A stretch of 64,000 nucleotides of DNA from Methanarcanum sp963640855 (GCA_963640855.1 CAVIAJ010000005.1:34287-98286), one strand, 5' to 3'. Counted from the stretch's first letter, positions 1 to 9,167 are shown. The notes: a model not told the origin generated them from the sequence alone. Translations and numbers: made by a program.

Positions 1-632
1 AGCTTATCCACCTCGGAAAGTGTGAGTACGTCGATTTTCGACGATTTGTCATTGGTATCGGTCATTATTCCGGGGACGTCCGTAAGCTGAACCATTTCAC
101 TGCATTTCATAGCGGCCGCAACACCGGAAGCCATCGAATCCGCATTGATATTGAGGTGATTGTTTTCCGCATCCGCTCCGACAGGGAAGATTACGGGAAT
201 CACACCGGAAGCCATGAGGTCTTCGACAGAGGAAACATCCGCGGAAACTACATCCCCGACATACATCAGATCCACGGGTCCGTCATCGGTGACAACGGGA
301 TCCTTCTTCCTGCATTGGGTGACAAGATATCCGGGCATACCGATTGCTTTCGCACCTGCATCGGTAAAAGACGAAACCATACTCTCATTGATCGATCTGA
401 GGGTCTTCTCGACAACTTCCAATGTTGCGTCATCGGTAATTCTCAGTCCGTTGACCTTTTTCGGAGTGATTCCCTGTTTCTCAAGGGCTTCGTTTATCTC
501 CGGTCCGCCGCCGTGTACCACGACGATTCCTGCACCTTCCGAAGACATTTTCGCTATGCTTCTGCAGAAACGATCCATGTCATTCTTATCGCCCATAACG
601 TTTCCGCCGATTTTGAAGAGATATGTCGACAT
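1..632 (-). CDS. argB: N-acetylglutamate kinase, partial (3' end beyond window)
   Basis: ArgB phosphorylates N-acetylglutamate with ATP, the second step of acetylated arginine synthesis in the cytosol. Only the first 210 codons lie in the window; the gene runs off the left edge, so the C-terminus is missing by truncation of the window, not by mutation. The amino-acid-kinase fold is recognisable from FKIGGN (residues 6-11), the glycine loop HGGGPEI (40-46) and the substrate segment NINADSMASG near the visible end. The ATG at 632 starts 9 nt after the argJ stop, so argC-argJ-argB is one transcript. Family assignment is firm. Confidence 0.95.
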   Translation of the reverse strand, partial: MSTYLFKIGGNVMGDKNDMDRFCRSIAKMSSEGAGIVVVHGGGPEINEALEKQGITPKKVNGLRITDDATLEVVEKTLRSINESMVSSFTDAGAKAIGMPGYLVTQCRKKDPVVTDDGPVDLMYVGDVVSADVSSVEDLMASGVIPVIFPVGADAENNHLNINADSMASGVAAAMKCSEMVQLTDVPGIMTDTNDKSSKIDVLTLSEVDK

Positions 633-641
633 TACGATGCC

Positions 642-1868
642 TCATGTGGAATATTCTGCATTGATGCGGACATAATCATACGTAAGATCGCACCCCCATC
701 CTGTTGCGGAACAGTCTCCGACGGCAAGATCGAGGATTATCTTCACTTCCTTGTTGTCCATTGCCATCCTGACAACTTCAACCGAACGTTCTTCCTGGAA
801 GACGGGTGCTCCTCCTTCGAGGATCGGAACTTCCATCTCTCCGCCCTTGATGATCAGACGGCATCTTTCCAAATCGAATTCCGCACCGCTCTTACCGAGT
901 GCCATCATGATACGTCCGTAGTTCGGATCGGAACCGAATATCGCAGTCTTGACAAGAGGTGAATTGATTACAGCTTTAACAACAGTTCTTGCTTCCTCTT
1001 TGGTCTTTGCACCGTTGACTTCGACTTCGATGAGTTTGCTTGCACCCTCTCCGTCCATAGCGACAGTACGTGCGATACGTTTCATCACGAACTGCAAAGC
1101 GGAAATAAATTCGGGATCGTCATCGGCACAGGCCCCTCCGGCAAGTCCGTTTGCAAGGAATATGCTTGTATCGTTGGTGGACTGATCTCCGTCGACGGAG
1201 ACCATATTCATAGTATCGTCCAGAATCTCCTGCCACTTCTCACGGAATGCAACGGAAAGATTTGCGTCAGTTGTGATAAGACTTAACGTAGTACCGTGTA
1301 AAACCTTCAGGTGGGGTTCGATCATTCCGCTTCCTTTGCAGATGGCTCCGATATAAGCCAATGTACCGTCTGAAAGACGGACACGGACCGCACATTCTTT
1401 CTTGACTGTGTCCGTAGTCATGATTGCTTCCGCAAGATGTTCGTCCGCTTCACGTCCGCTCTCGAGTTGTTTGGATGCTTTGCTGATACCGTATTTGATT
1501 TTGTGCATGTCCATGAAACGTCCGATAAGACCTGTGGACATTACACCGACTTCTTTGGGATCGAGATTGAGTTCCGCAGCGACTGCTTCCTTCATCGAAA
1601 CTGCATCTTCAATACCTCTTCTGCCTGTCAGTGCGTTTGCGTTACCGCTGTTGACGACAACCGCGGATAACATAGGGGAATTCTCCTTCATCATCACCTG
1701 AACGGGTGCCGCTTTGACATTGTTGCTTGTATATCCCACACATGCCGTCGCAGGTACCTCGGAGTAAAGCAATCCGAGATCCAATGAACGGTATTTCACA
1801 CCGCTGTGTACACCTGCAGCTTTGAAACCGTGCGGAGTAGTCACTCCGCCGTCTATAATCTCAACCAT
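642..1868 (-). CDS. argJ: Glutamate/ornithine N-acetyltransferase ArgJ
   Basis: ArgJ moves the acetyl group from N-acetylornithine to glutamate, giving the cyclic route of arginine synthesis; some homologues also use acetyl-CoA. The 408-residue protein has the family length. KGSGMI is at 178-183 and ITTDA at 198-202. The self-cleavage threonine that becomes the beta-chain nucleophile should be T193, counted back from ITTDA, but four extra residues separate it from KGSGMI compared with the usual KGSGMI-x-PNMAT spacing, and Gly rather than Ala precedes it. The ATG at 1868 is chosen because the argC stop lies just upstream at 1871-1873; the longer reading frame to 1937 would overlap argC by 67 nt. 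Confidence 0.93.
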   Translation of the reverse strand: MVEIIDGGVTTPHGFKAAGVHSGVKYRSLDLGLLYSEVPATACVGYTSNNVKAAPVQVMMKENSPMLSAVVVNSGNANALTGRRGIEDAVSMKEAVAAELNLDPKEVGVMSTGLIGRFMDMHKIKYGISKASKQLESGREADEHLAEAIMTTDTVKKECAVRVRLSDGTLAYIGAICKGSGMIEPHLKVLHGTTLSLITTDANLSVAFREKWQEILDDTMNMVSVDGDQSTNDTSIFLANGLAGGACADDDPEFISALQFVMKRIARTVAMDGEGASKLIEVEVNGAKTKEEARTVVKAVINSPLVKTAIFGSDPNYGRIMMALGKSGAEFDLERCRLIIKGGEMEVPILEGGAPVFQEERSVEVVRMAMDNKEVKIILDLAVGDCSATGWGCDLTYDYVRINAEYST

Positions 1869-1870
1869 AT

Positions 1871-2881
1871 TCACACCCCCAATCCCGGCATATCGAGTCC
1901 GGATGATTCTTTGAGTCCCAACATTAAATTCATACACTGTACGGCCTGTCCCGATGCACCTTTCACAAGATTGTCAATTGCACCGAATGCCACAACCTTC
2001 CTGCCGAATGTTCTTACGCTTACCTGTGCGTGATTCGATGCCACAACGGAACGGACGGAAGCATCATTCACAAAATGAACGAATTTTTCCTTTCCGTACT
2101 GTTTCTCATAAATTTCATTGATTTTTTCAGGTTCGGCTTCTTCCTTAAGTCTCATATAACATGTAGAAAGGATACCGCGTACAATCGGCAGAAGATTCGG
2201 TACAAACAATACTTCCGAATCGTTTCCGGAGAACATTTCCAACGCCGTCTCGATCTCAGGTGTGTGACGGTGTGTTCCTATGCTGTACGGTATAACGGAT
2301 TCTCCGCAGAACGGATGATGCGTACGTGCCGAAGGTACCATACCCGCTCCCGAAGTACCGCTCTTTGCATCTACATCTATATCTTTCTCTGTAAGACCGG
2401 AAGCGGCCAACGGAGCGCATGCGAGTATTGTCGCCGTTGCGTAACAACCCGGATTCGCGACAAGATCCGCACCTTTGATTTTATCACGGAACAGCTCCGG
2501 AAGACCGTAGACGGCGTTCTGAAGATTCTCCGTATCGGTGTGCTCGTGTCCGTACCATTTCTGATAAACATCAACATCGTGAAGACGGTAGTCTCCGGAG
2601 AGATCGATACATTTGATGCCTTTCTCCAACAACACGGGAACTTCTTTCATCGCGACTCCGTGCGGTGTTGCGACATACACAAGATCGACATCGTCGGATA
2701 CCTTCTCGGTGAATTCGAAATCCAGATAACCGTCAAGGAACGGATGTACCTCGGATACTTTCTTTCCTGCATTCTGACGCGATGTCATCGATGTTATCTT
2801 CACATCGGGATGGGTGCAGAGTATACGGGCCAACTCGCCTCCGGTGTAACCCGTACCTCCGATTATTCCTATATTGAACAT
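1871..2881 (-). CDS. argC: N-acetyl-gamma-glutamyl-phosphate reductase
   Basis: ArgC reduces N-acetylglutamyl phosphate to the semialdehyde with NADPH. The 336-residue product starts with the nucleotide-binding loop IIGGTGYTGGEL (6-17) and has the catalytic cysteine in NPGCYATA (C146) and a HRHTPEIE segment, all typical of the family. The ATG at 2881 is preferred over a GTG nine bases upstream because AGGTG lies six bases before the ATG. It is the first gene of the argC-argJ-argB operon and diverges from argG across a 273-bp regulatory gap. Confidence 0.95.
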   Translation of the reverse strand: MFNIGIIGGTGYTGGELARILCTHPDVKITSMTSRQNAGKKVSEVHPFLDGYLDFEFTEKVSDDVDLVYVATPHGVAMKEVPVLLEKGIKCIDLSGDYRLHDVDVYQKWYGHEHTDTENLQNAVYGLPELFRDKIKGADLVANPGCYATATILACAPLAASGLTEKDIDVDAKSGTSGAGMVPSARTHHPFCGESVIPYSIGTHRHTPEIETALEMFSGNDSEVLFVPNLLPIVRGILSTCYMRLKEEAEPEKINEIYEKQYGKEKFVHFVNDASVRSVVASNHAQVSVRTFGRKVVAFGAIDNLVKGASGQAVQCMNLMLGLKESSGLDMPGLGV

Positions 2882-2923
2882 GAAACACACCTGTGATTTC
2901 TGTTCCTCCCTATCACCATCGTA

Positions 2924-2933
2924 TCTATAAAGG
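2924..2933 (-). promoter_or_regulatory. TATA-like box of the argCJB operon
   Basis: The plus-strand sequence ATCTATAAAG reads CTTTATAGAT on the argC strand, about 43-52 nt before the argC ATG. With archaeal spacing the transcript would start near 2903 and carry a leader of about 20 nt containing the AGGTG ribosome-binding motif. Inferred from sequence only. Confidence 0.45.
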
Positions 2934-3117
2934 TAATGTTCAATTCACGACAGTTGATGTTCATATTTTACTCATCAACCCCGAATTCCGAACTCACGGA
3001 TTGATTAACGACGGTAAATTCACATAGTTCAGGTTGAACCGTTAAGGATTCCGATATGTTTTGTATCAATGCAATGTGAAATATTTGTACAACGGTTGTC
3101 TTATTTCAATCAAATAC

Positions 3118-3127
3118 CTTTAAATCC
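3118..3127 (+). promoter_or_regulatory. TATA-like box of argGH
   Basis: CTTTAAATCC lies about 30 nt before the argG ATG at 3155, which places the expected start of transcription within a few bases of the start codon. A short inverted repeat (ACAAC-G-GTTGT, 3089-3099) sits about 20 bp upstream and could be an operator. No ribosome-binding motif precedes the ATG, in keeping with a near-leaderless message. Confidence 0.5.
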
Positions 3128-3154
3128 CTTCCCGAAATACCAAAAGCCGATAAC

Positions 3155-4384
3155 ATGGCCCCATGCAAAGGCGGAAATGCAGACAAGAACAAAAGAGAGA
3201 AGATAGTACTCGCGTACTCCGGCGGATTGGATACATCCGTTGCAATCAGATGGCTCCAGGAGAAATACAATCTCGATGTCATCGCAGTTGCAATCAACGT
3301 CGGTCAGCCTCCGAGCAGTGACGACATAGTCGCACGTGCACTCAGAAACGGAGCAATCAAGGCGGAGTTCATCGACGCAAAGGATGAATTCGTCGAGGAT
3401 TACATCTGGCCCACTCTCAAAGGAAATGCCATGTATCAGGACGTTTACCCCCTGAGCACTGCAACCGCAAGGCCTCTCATTGTTAAGAAATTGGTAGAAG
3501 TTGCACAGAAAGAAGGTGCAAAGTACATCGCACACGGATGCACCGCAAAAGGTAACGATCAGGTCCGTTTCGATGTCGGTATCGTTTCTCTCGATCCGAG
3601 CCTCGGAATCATCGGCCCCATGAGGGAATGGGTCATGACACGTGAGGAAGAGATCGATTACGCAAAGGAAAACGGCGTTGAAATCATCGTGAAGAAGGAA
3701 AATCCCTTCTCTGTCGATGAAAACCTCTGGGGAAGAAGCTGCGAATGCGGTGTAATCGAAAATGCATGGGCGGAACCTCCCGAGGAAGCATGGGCATGGA
3801 CCGTAAATCCGATGAACACACCCGACAAGGCAGAGTACATCGAGATTGACTTCGAGAAAGGTATCCCGGTAGCTGTCGACGGAAAGAAAATGGGCGGCGT
3901 GGAGATGATCGAAACACTCAACGCAGTCGCATGCAGAAACGGTGTCGGACGTATCGATCACGTCGAAGACCGTCTCGTCGGTATCAAGAGCAGGGAAACA
4001 TACGAATGTCCCGCGGCAACACTGCTGATCAAAGCACACAAAGGTCTCGAATTCCTCACACTTCAGAAAGATGTCCTCGAATACAAGAGAGGTGTCGAGC
4101 AGAGGTATGCGGAATTGATCTACAACGGTCTCTGGTACGGCGTACTCAGAGAATCTCTCCAGTCATTCATCGACAAAACACAGGAATTCGTTACCGGCAC
4201 GGTCCGTGTAAAACTCTACAAAGGCAACGCAACTGTAGTCGGACGCAAATCAATGTACTCACTCTATGACGAAGGACTTGCGACATACGCCAAAGGCGAT
4301 GAATTCGACCACAGATCCGCACTCGGTTTCATCTACTGCTGGGGACTTCCCAACAAGACGACGGCGAGAGCCCACAAGAAGTGA
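3155..4384 (+). CDS. argG: Argininosuccinate synthase
   Basis: ArgG joins citrulline and aspartate with ATP to make argininosuccinate. The ATP pyrophosphatase loop LAYSGGLDTS is at residues 19-28 and the protein is 409 residues, the family length. About 16 extra residues rich in Lys, Gly and Asn precede the usual KIVLAYSGG start; the position of the TATA box supports the ATG at 3155, but a shorter native product cannot be excluded. It is followed at once by argH, so both last steps of arginine synthesis are co-transcribed and face away from the earlier-step genes. Confidence 0.95.
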   Translation: MAPCKGGNADKNKREKIVLAYSGGLDTSVAIRWLQEKYNLDVIAVAINVGQPPSSDDIVARALRNGAIKAEFIDAKDEFVEDYIWPTLKGNAMYQDVYPLSTATARPLIVKKLVEVAQKEGAKYIAHGCTAKGNDQVRFDVGIVSLDPSLGIIGPMREWVMTREEEIDYAKENGVEIIVKKENPFSVDENLWGRSCECGVIENAWAEPPEEAWAWTVNPMNTPDKAEYIEIDFEKGIPVAVDGKKMGGVEMIETLNAVACRNGVGRIDHVEDRLVGIKSRETYECPAATLLIKAHKGLEFLTLQKDVLEYKRGVEQRYAELIYNGLWYGVLRESLQSFIDKTQEFVTGTVRVKLYKGNATVVGRKSMYSLYDEGLATYAKGDEFDHRSALGFIYCWGLPNKTTARAHKK

Positions 4385-4389
4385 TTGCG

Positions 4390-5838
4390 ATGTCTCAGCA
4401 GGCTTTATGGTCCGGAAGATTCGAAGGCGAGATGGATGACTCCACGCTGCAGTTCACATCCTCTCTCGATGTCGATGTAATGCTCTCGTTCTACGATGTA
4501 ATGGGTTCTCTCGCACACGTAAAAATGCTGAAGGACCGCAGGATTATTCCCGCGGAAGATGCCGACAGCATCATAATCGGACTCAGGACCATAGCCTCCG
4601 AGATGGAGAAGGGCGAGTTCAGACTTGACGATTCACTCGAGGACATTCACACGAACGTGGAATTCAGACTTACCGATCTCATCGGTCCCGCCGGAGGAAA
4701 ACTTCACACGGGAAGGAGCAGGAACGATCAGGTCGCCACGGATTTCAGAATGTATCTCAGAGATGTTACTCTTGAAACCGTGAAGAACATCGATGCCCTT
4801 ATCGACGCACTGCTTACGATTGCGAAAGACAACGGCAACACTATAATGCCGGGATTTACCCACATGCAGCATGCGCAGCCCGTTACGGTCGCACAGTATG
4901 CATTGGCACACCTGTTCAAGATGTCCCGCGACGCACAGCGTTTCATGGACTCTCTTGAAAGGCTGAACTACTGTCCTCTCGGTTCCGCCGCATTGGCGGG
5001 AACGACGTATGTCATCGACAGGAACATGACCGCAAAGGCACTGGGATTCAAAGGTCCGACATTCAACTCAATGGATTCCGTCAGCGACAGGGATTTTGTT
5101 ACCGAACTTGCATTCTGCGCTTCGCTTACCGCCGTCCATCTTTCTTCAATGGCGGAAGAGATCGTTCTCTGGTCGTCACAGGAATTCAAATTCGCCGAAT
5201 TGGATGACAGATACAGCACCGGATCCTCAATCATGCCTCAGAAAAAGAACCCCGATATCGCAGAGCTTATCAGAGGTAAATGCGGAGGAATCTGCAGCGG
5301 TCTCTTTGCGATGCTTATGACGACCAAAGGCCTTCCGTTATCATACAACAGGGATCTTCAGGAAGATAAGAAGCCGGCTATGGAAGCACTCGACACCCTG
5401 AATTCATGCCTTGTTATGATGACAAAGATGATATCGACCATGAAGTTCAACAAGGAATCCTTACTTTCGAAGATGAAGTCGGGATTCATTAACGCAACCG
5501 ATCTTGCGGATTATCTCGTAACAAAAGACATTCCGTTCAGAGAGGCACACGGTATCGTGGGTTCGTGCGTAAGATACTGTATCGAGAACAAAAAGAATCT
5601 CGACGACCTTACAGTCGAAGAATTCCGTACATTTTCAACCGCAATCGGAGACGATGTCTATGACTTCATCGACATCAAAAACTGTGTCGAGAGAAGAAGT
5701 TCCTACGGCGGTACATCGTCTGCATCCACGGATCAGCAGCTCATTATCGCAATAAAGGACTACATGGAAAGAGAGGAAGCAGTCAGACAGGAATCGGATT
5801 ACATCGAATCCTGCTGGGATGCACTTCTCCGTGACTGA
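4390..5838 (+). CDS. argH: Argininosuccinate lyase
   Basis: ArgH splits argininosuccinate into arginine and fumarate. The signature loop GSSIMPQKKNPD of the fumarase/aspartase superfamily is present, as are the HTGRSRNDQ and THMQHAQPVT segments that build the active site. The product is 482 residues, the family norm. The ATG at 4390 is five bases after the argG stop and preceded by a weak AAGTGAT motif; a GTG at 4381 overlapping the argG stop is the alternative. A 12-bp hairpin follows the gene. Confidence 0.95.
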   Translation: MSQQALWSGRFEGEMDDSTLQFTSSLDVDVMLSFYDVMGSLAHVKMLKDRRIIPAEDADSIIIGLRTIASEMEKGEFRLDDSLEDIHTNVEFRLTDLIGPAGGKLHTGRSRNDQVATDFRMYLRDVTLETVKNIDALIDALLTIAKDNGNTIMPGFTHMQHAQPVTVAQYALAHLFKMSRDAQRFMDSLERLNYCPLGSAALAGTTYVIDRNMTAKALGFKGPTFNSMDSVSDRDFVTELAFCASLTAVHLSSMAEEIVLWSSQEFKFAELDDRYSTGSSIMPQKKNPDIAELIRGKCGGICSGLFAMLMTTKGLPLSYNRDLQEDKKPAMEALDTLNSCLVMMTKMISTMKFNKESLLSKMKSGFINATDLADYLVTKDIPFREAHGIVGSCVRYCIENKKNLDDLTVEEFRTFSTAIGDDVYDFIDIKNCVERRSSYGGTSSASTDQQLIIAIKDYMEREEAVRQESDYIESCWDALLRD

Positions 5839-5863
5839 AACTTATTAAGAATCGTACCGAAAC

Positions 5864-5895
5864 GATGTACGGTGCATTTTCGGGCACCGTACATC
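5864..5895 (+). terminator. Perfect 12-bp hairpin after argGH
   Basis: GATGTACGGTGC (5864-5875) and GCACCGTACATC (5884-5895) are exact inverted repeats around an 8-base loop, 26 bases after the argH stop. There is no run of T immediately after it, so it may be a 3'-end stabiliser or processing signal rather than a classical terminator. Confidence 0.6.
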
Positions 5896-5968
5896 AATCG
5901 GCGATAATCGGCGACCTCCCCCGCTTTCGGATATATACTCATCACACGTCATCACATATGTGGTATGG

Positions 5969-6280
5969 ATGGGAACCGTATACAACATCAACAAGAGCAG
6001 GATCGTAGAGATCGAAAACGAAATTGAACTGAAGAGATCCCGTACGAAAATACTGGGAATTTCTCTGTCACTGATCTTCGCGGTTTCGGCCGCAATGCTG
6101 AACACGGGACTGTTCTCTCAGCTGAATGTTTTCAACAAGGGCACACTTCTGATCGGCACAGGCATGATTCTCGCATTCGTTTACCTGACATCGACTGAAG
6201 GGCACTGTGTAAAGAACACACGCATACTGATGTACATCGGTGCGGCACTCTTCGTGACTTCGGTACTTGCGATGTTCTGA
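5969..6280 (+). CDS. Small membrane protein, three predicted TM segments, unknown function
   Basis: I do not recognise this 103-residue protein. After a charged N-terminal stretch (about 30 residues, ELKRSRTK) it has three hydrophobic segments ending in VLAMF, so it should sit in the cell membrane with very short loops. A TATA-like GGATATATAC at about 5929-5938 would start transcription near 5960, where a GTG (5960) and an ATG (5969) are in frame; the ATG is chosen. It stands alone between argH and a convergent small gene. Confidence 0.6.
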   Translation: MGTVYNINKSRIVEIENEIELKRSRTKILGISLSLIFAVSAAMLNTGLFSQLNVFNKGTLLIGTGMILAFVYLTSTEGHCVKNTRILMYIGAALFVTSVLAMF

Positions 6281-6282
6281 AA

Positions 6283-6654
6283 TCAGTCGATTTCGTCATC
6301 GCCCTTTATTGTCTCGAAGTCGAGGTTGGCGGTAACAAGGAGATCGTTAATTCTGTCGCCGACCTTCTTAACCTCACTCGGTTTGGCAACGAATGATGTA
6401 ATGTAGAATTCTTTGGTACCGATAGGGAAGATGAGTCTGTACTTACCTTTCCTGTTGTATCCCTCGGGCTTACGGTTGAGCTCAAGATCCGCCATGTTCA
6501 TATCGATGAACATTTCCCTGTTCTCCTCATCCTCATCACTCTGGAAGTGATCGTTCTCCTTGAGAATTGTCTTCAGAATCTCAGGGAATACAGGTACGAG
6601 ATCCTTGTAGTCGGACTTTCCGGTGAGAATGAAGTGATAGGTGTGGTTTTTCAT
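6283..6654 (-). CDS. Hypothetical acidic protein
   Basis: No family is recognised. The 123-residue soluble protein alternates predicted strands and helices (HTYHFILTGK at the start, KYRLIFPIGTKEFYITSF in the middle) and ends in an acidic tail. It converges on the small membrane protein with 2 nt between the stops. The ATG at 6654 has a TATA-like AGATAAAATAC about 27 nt before it; a GTG at 6657 is also in frame. Confidence 0.6.
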   Translation of the reverse strand: MKNHTYHFILTGKSDYKDLVPVFPEILKTILKENDHFQSDEDEENREMFIDMNMADLELNRKPEGYNRKGKYRLIFPIGTKEFYITSFVAKPSEVKKVGDRINDLLVTANLDFETIKGDDEID

Positions 6655-6745
6655 CACCTGTCCTATTATTCAACACGTATTTTATCTATTCGTCAGAAGA
6701 AGTCCCGCCGTATGTCACATATCACATATGCGTTCCCGGACTCAG

Positions 6746-6775
6746 TCGGTTGACCGATAAACATTGTTATATAAG
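6746..6775 (+). promoter_or_regulatory. Promoter of thiDN with adjacent inverted repeat
   Basis: TTATATAAG (6767-6775) lies about 25 nt before the thiDN ATG, so the message is probably leaderless. Directly upstream is the inverted repeat TCGGT-TG-ACCGA (6746-6757), placed where a repressor would block TFB/TBP. No TPP riboswitch fits here because there is essentially no leader. Confidence 0.5.
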
Positions 6776-6795
6776 GCAGCATTATTGACAAAAAT

Positions 6796-8091
6796 ATGAG
6801 GTGCGCTCTTACAATCGCAGGTTCGGACTCTATCGGCGGTGCCGGTATAGAAGCGGACATAAAGGCAATGGGATCGGTGGGCGTCCATGCATGTGCCGTC
6901 ATTACTGCGGTCACAGCCCAGAACACTACAGCAGTCGAACGCATCTATCCGATGCCCGTCGACATGGTCGTCAATCAGCTCGAAGCAGTACTGAAAGACG
7001 TCGATATCAAAGCAATCAAGACAGGAATGCTCTACGACGAGGAAATCGTAGAAGCCGTAGCCGATGTACTCGAGGATCATGACATGCCTCTGATCATCGA
7101 CCCCGTTATGGTCGCCGGAGTAGGCGATTCATTGGCAACAGACAATCTTGCAAAAGCTGTCAGGAAATATCTCATGCCTCTGTGTGAACTTATCACACCG
7201 AACAGACATGAGGCGGAAATCCTTGCGAAGATGCCAATCAGGACAGAAGACGATGCAACATTGGCATGTGAACTCATCGGAAAGGAAGGTTCGTCCGTCC
7301 TTCTGAAAGGAGGTCACATGACGGGAAAGAATGTTGTCGATTACTTCTACCTGTCATCCGAATTCACAAGGATGGAATATCCCCGTCTCGAAAGAGCCGG
7401 ACACGGCGGAGGATGTACGCTTTCATCGTACATCACAGCCCACATGGCCAAAGGATTGGACATTGTCAATGCCGTAATCAAATCCAGAGAACTGATACAG
7501 GAATCCATCGCTTCGATGTATGTCATCGGAAAGGGAGACAAAGTAGTCAACCCGATGGTGAAGATGCAGGACGATTCCGCAAGATTCCGCATATTGGATG
7601 AAATAGACATACTTGCGGATCTTGTTGTCAACATGATTCCCCAGGATTGGGTTCCCAGATCGGGAATGAATATCGCATATGCACTGTCAAATGCCGCAGG
7701 TCCCGAAGATATCGCAGCTATCGACAACAGAATAGTCTTCAAAAACGGAAATCTCAGGAAAGGAGGCAAAGCGAAATACGGCTCCGCGGAACACGCTTCG
7801 TACCTCCTGCTTTCGACGATGAAATTCGACCCCGATATAAGAGCTACATTGAATCTCGAGTATTCCGAAGAACTGTGCGAACTCATGGAAGAAGTCGGAT
7901 TGGAAATCGTTGAATTGGACCGTAAAAAATACAGAGACTTACGCCTCGGAGAAATCACAGCTGCAACCGTAAAAGATTACGGAAGCATTCCCGATGTCTT
8001 CATCGACAGAGAATCCGGCAAGAAGAACTACGTCAGAATTCTCGGAAAAGATCCCAAAGATCTCTACGGAAAGCTTGAGCTCTTTGTCTGA
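6796..8091 (+). CDS. thiDN: Hydroxymethylpyrimidine kinase fused to ThiN thiamine-phosphate synthase
   Basis: Two-domain thiamine enzyme. Residues about 1-255 are ThiD, which phosphorylates hydroxymethylpyrimidine twice: AGSDSIGGAGIEADIKA near the start, DPVMVAG in the middle and HGGGCTLSSYI as the anion-hole/ATP segment. Residues about 262-431 are the archaeal ThiN domain, recognisable from NIAYALSNA, FDPDIRATLN and the C-terminal DPKDLYGKL. ThiN condenses the pyrimidine and thiazole phosphates. The window also has a separate ThiE with the same reaction (11908-12522), so one of the two may have another role. Followed by a strong terminator. Confidence 0.92.
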   Translation: MRCALTIAGSDSIGGAGIEADIKAMGSVGVHACAVITAVTAQNTTAVERIYPMPVDMVVNQLEAVLKDVDIKAIKTGMLYDEEIVEAVADVLEDHDMPLIIDPVMVAGVGDSLATDNLAKAVRKYLMPLCELITPNRHEAEILAKMPIRTEDDATLACELIGKEGSSVLLKGGHMTGKNVVDYFYLSSEFTRMEYPRLERAGHGGGCTLSSYITAHMAKGLDIVNAVIKSRELIQESIASMYVIGKGDKVVNPMVKMQDDSARFRILDEIDILADLVVNMIPQDWVPRSGMNIAYALSNAAGPEDIAAIDNRIVFKNGNLRKGGKAKYGSAEHASYLLLSTMKFDPDIRATLNLEYSEELCELMEEVGLEIVELDRKKYRDLRLGEITAATVKDYGSIPDVFIDRESGKKNYVRILGKDPKDLYGKLELFV

Positions 8092-8116
8092 AAATTTTTT
8101 AATCAAAACATAAGAA

Positions 8117-8136
8117 CCCCGGGAAAAATCCCGGGG
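8117..8136 (+). terminator. GC-rich hairpin with T-tract after thiDN
   Basis: CCCCGGG (8117-8123), a six-base loop and CCCGGGG (8130-8136) followed by TAATTTTTTG. It lies between the convergent thiDN and FKBP genes and could act for both strands, since T and A runs flank it on either side. Confidence 0.8.
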
Positions 8137-8154
8137 TAATTTTTTGTTTAATCA

Positions 8155-9141
8155 TCAGGCGTACTTGACGACTGTAATCGTGAAGTAAAGGTCTTCGCCG
8201 GTCTTCTCGTCGGTGGACTTGTACTTCATTGTGTCGGGGTAGACGTAAACAGACACGTTGTCTTCTACGATGACCTTGACGAAATCCCTCTTGGAGTCTT
8301 CCTTGAACTCGTAGGTGATTTTTGCCGTACAGTCTGCAACGCTGTCGACCTTCACGGAGACATCTTCGCTCATAACGTATGTCTTTCCTGCTTCGGCAGA
8401 GTAGTTGACTGTGACCGTTCCGTCGGAATTGGGTGTGACTGTTGCACCGAATCCGAAGGGCGTGTACTTGTACTTGTCATCCGCTTTGTACTCGGTGTGC
8501 TCTTTTACGGTAACAGTTCCGCTGTCCGCCTTGGGTGCATCGTATCCGAACAGAGTCTTAAATTCGCTGGCTGTAAGCACTGTTGACTGTTTGATGTCCG
8601 CAGTTCCTTTGAAGTCATACAACTGTGCCTCGCCGTATCCGTTGGGGATCATTACCTTAATGACATCTCCGGGAACGTGTCCGATAAGCGAACTCTCGAA
8701 TTTCTCAAGGTAATCTCCTTTTCCGATTTCAACAGTCAGCTGTTTGAAAGCAGGGTTGTACTCATAGCTCTTTTTCACATCCGAATCGCCGACGCTCTTA
8801 AGCGATGTGTCGAAGACAATTGCTCCGTCTTCATCGTAATATGCACCGTATGCACCGACGTAATCGACGATGACTTTGTCACCGTACTTGATTGGCGGAT
8901 CGCTGTGGTCTGCGAGAGTAATGTCGTAGACTGAGTTTGCAATGACGATTATACAGGCGATTGCGAGAACGATAGCACTGACGCGGAGAATGGGGTCGTG
9001 ATCCTTTTTCTTAAGGCCGGCCCTGACCTTCTTCCCGTCTTTGTCTGTTTTGATGTCCTCGTTGGCAGGTAGAGTATCGACAGGTTCCCCATCGAGAGGA
9101 ATATCCTCGACCTCCTTCGACTTCTTCGATATGTCGGACAT
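8155..9141 (-). CDS. Membrane-anchored FKBP-type peptidyl-prolyl isomerase
   Basis: A 328-residue protein with a Lys/Asp-rich cytoplasmic tail (1-50), one transmembrane anchor (about 51-70) and an extracytoplasmic part. Residues from about 84 have the SlyD-type FKBP pattern: YGDKVIVDYVGAYG, IVFDTS, and IGKGDYLEKFESSLIGHVPGD, which matches the usual V-G-x-G-x-x-x-x-G-x-x-x-A-L-x-G-M-x-x-G-E region. The expected role is proline isomerisation of secreted or surface proteins. The C-terminal 130 residues have no assigned domain. A palindromic TATA box lies about 32 nt upstream of the ATG. Confidence 0.82.
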   Translation of the reverse strand: MSDISKKSKEVEDIPLDGEPVDTLPANEDIKTDKDGKKVRAGLKKKDHDPILRVSAIVLAIACIIVIANSVYDITLADHSDPPIKYGDKVIVDYVGAYGAYYDEDGAIVFDTSLKSVGDSDVKKSYEYNPAFKQLTVEIGKGDYLEKFESSLIGHVPGDVIKVMIPNGYGEAQLYDFKGTADIKQSTVLTASEFKTLFGYDAPKADSGTVTVKEHTEYKADDKYKYTPFGFGATVTPNSDGTVTVNYSAEAGKTYVMSEDVSVKVDSVADCTAKITYEFKEDSKRDFVKVIVEDNVSVYVYPDTMKYKSTDEKTGEDLYFTITVVKYA

Positions 9142-9167
9142 AATAACTGTCGCGGACTATGACAGAA

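Noticed and set aside
156..962. Long open frames on the plus strand across argB-argJ
   Set aside because: They are antisense to well-matched argB and argJ and show no protein family pattern.
6655..6795. TPP riboswitch upstream of thiDN
   Set aside because: No THI-box core was found and the TATA position leaves almost no leader RNA.
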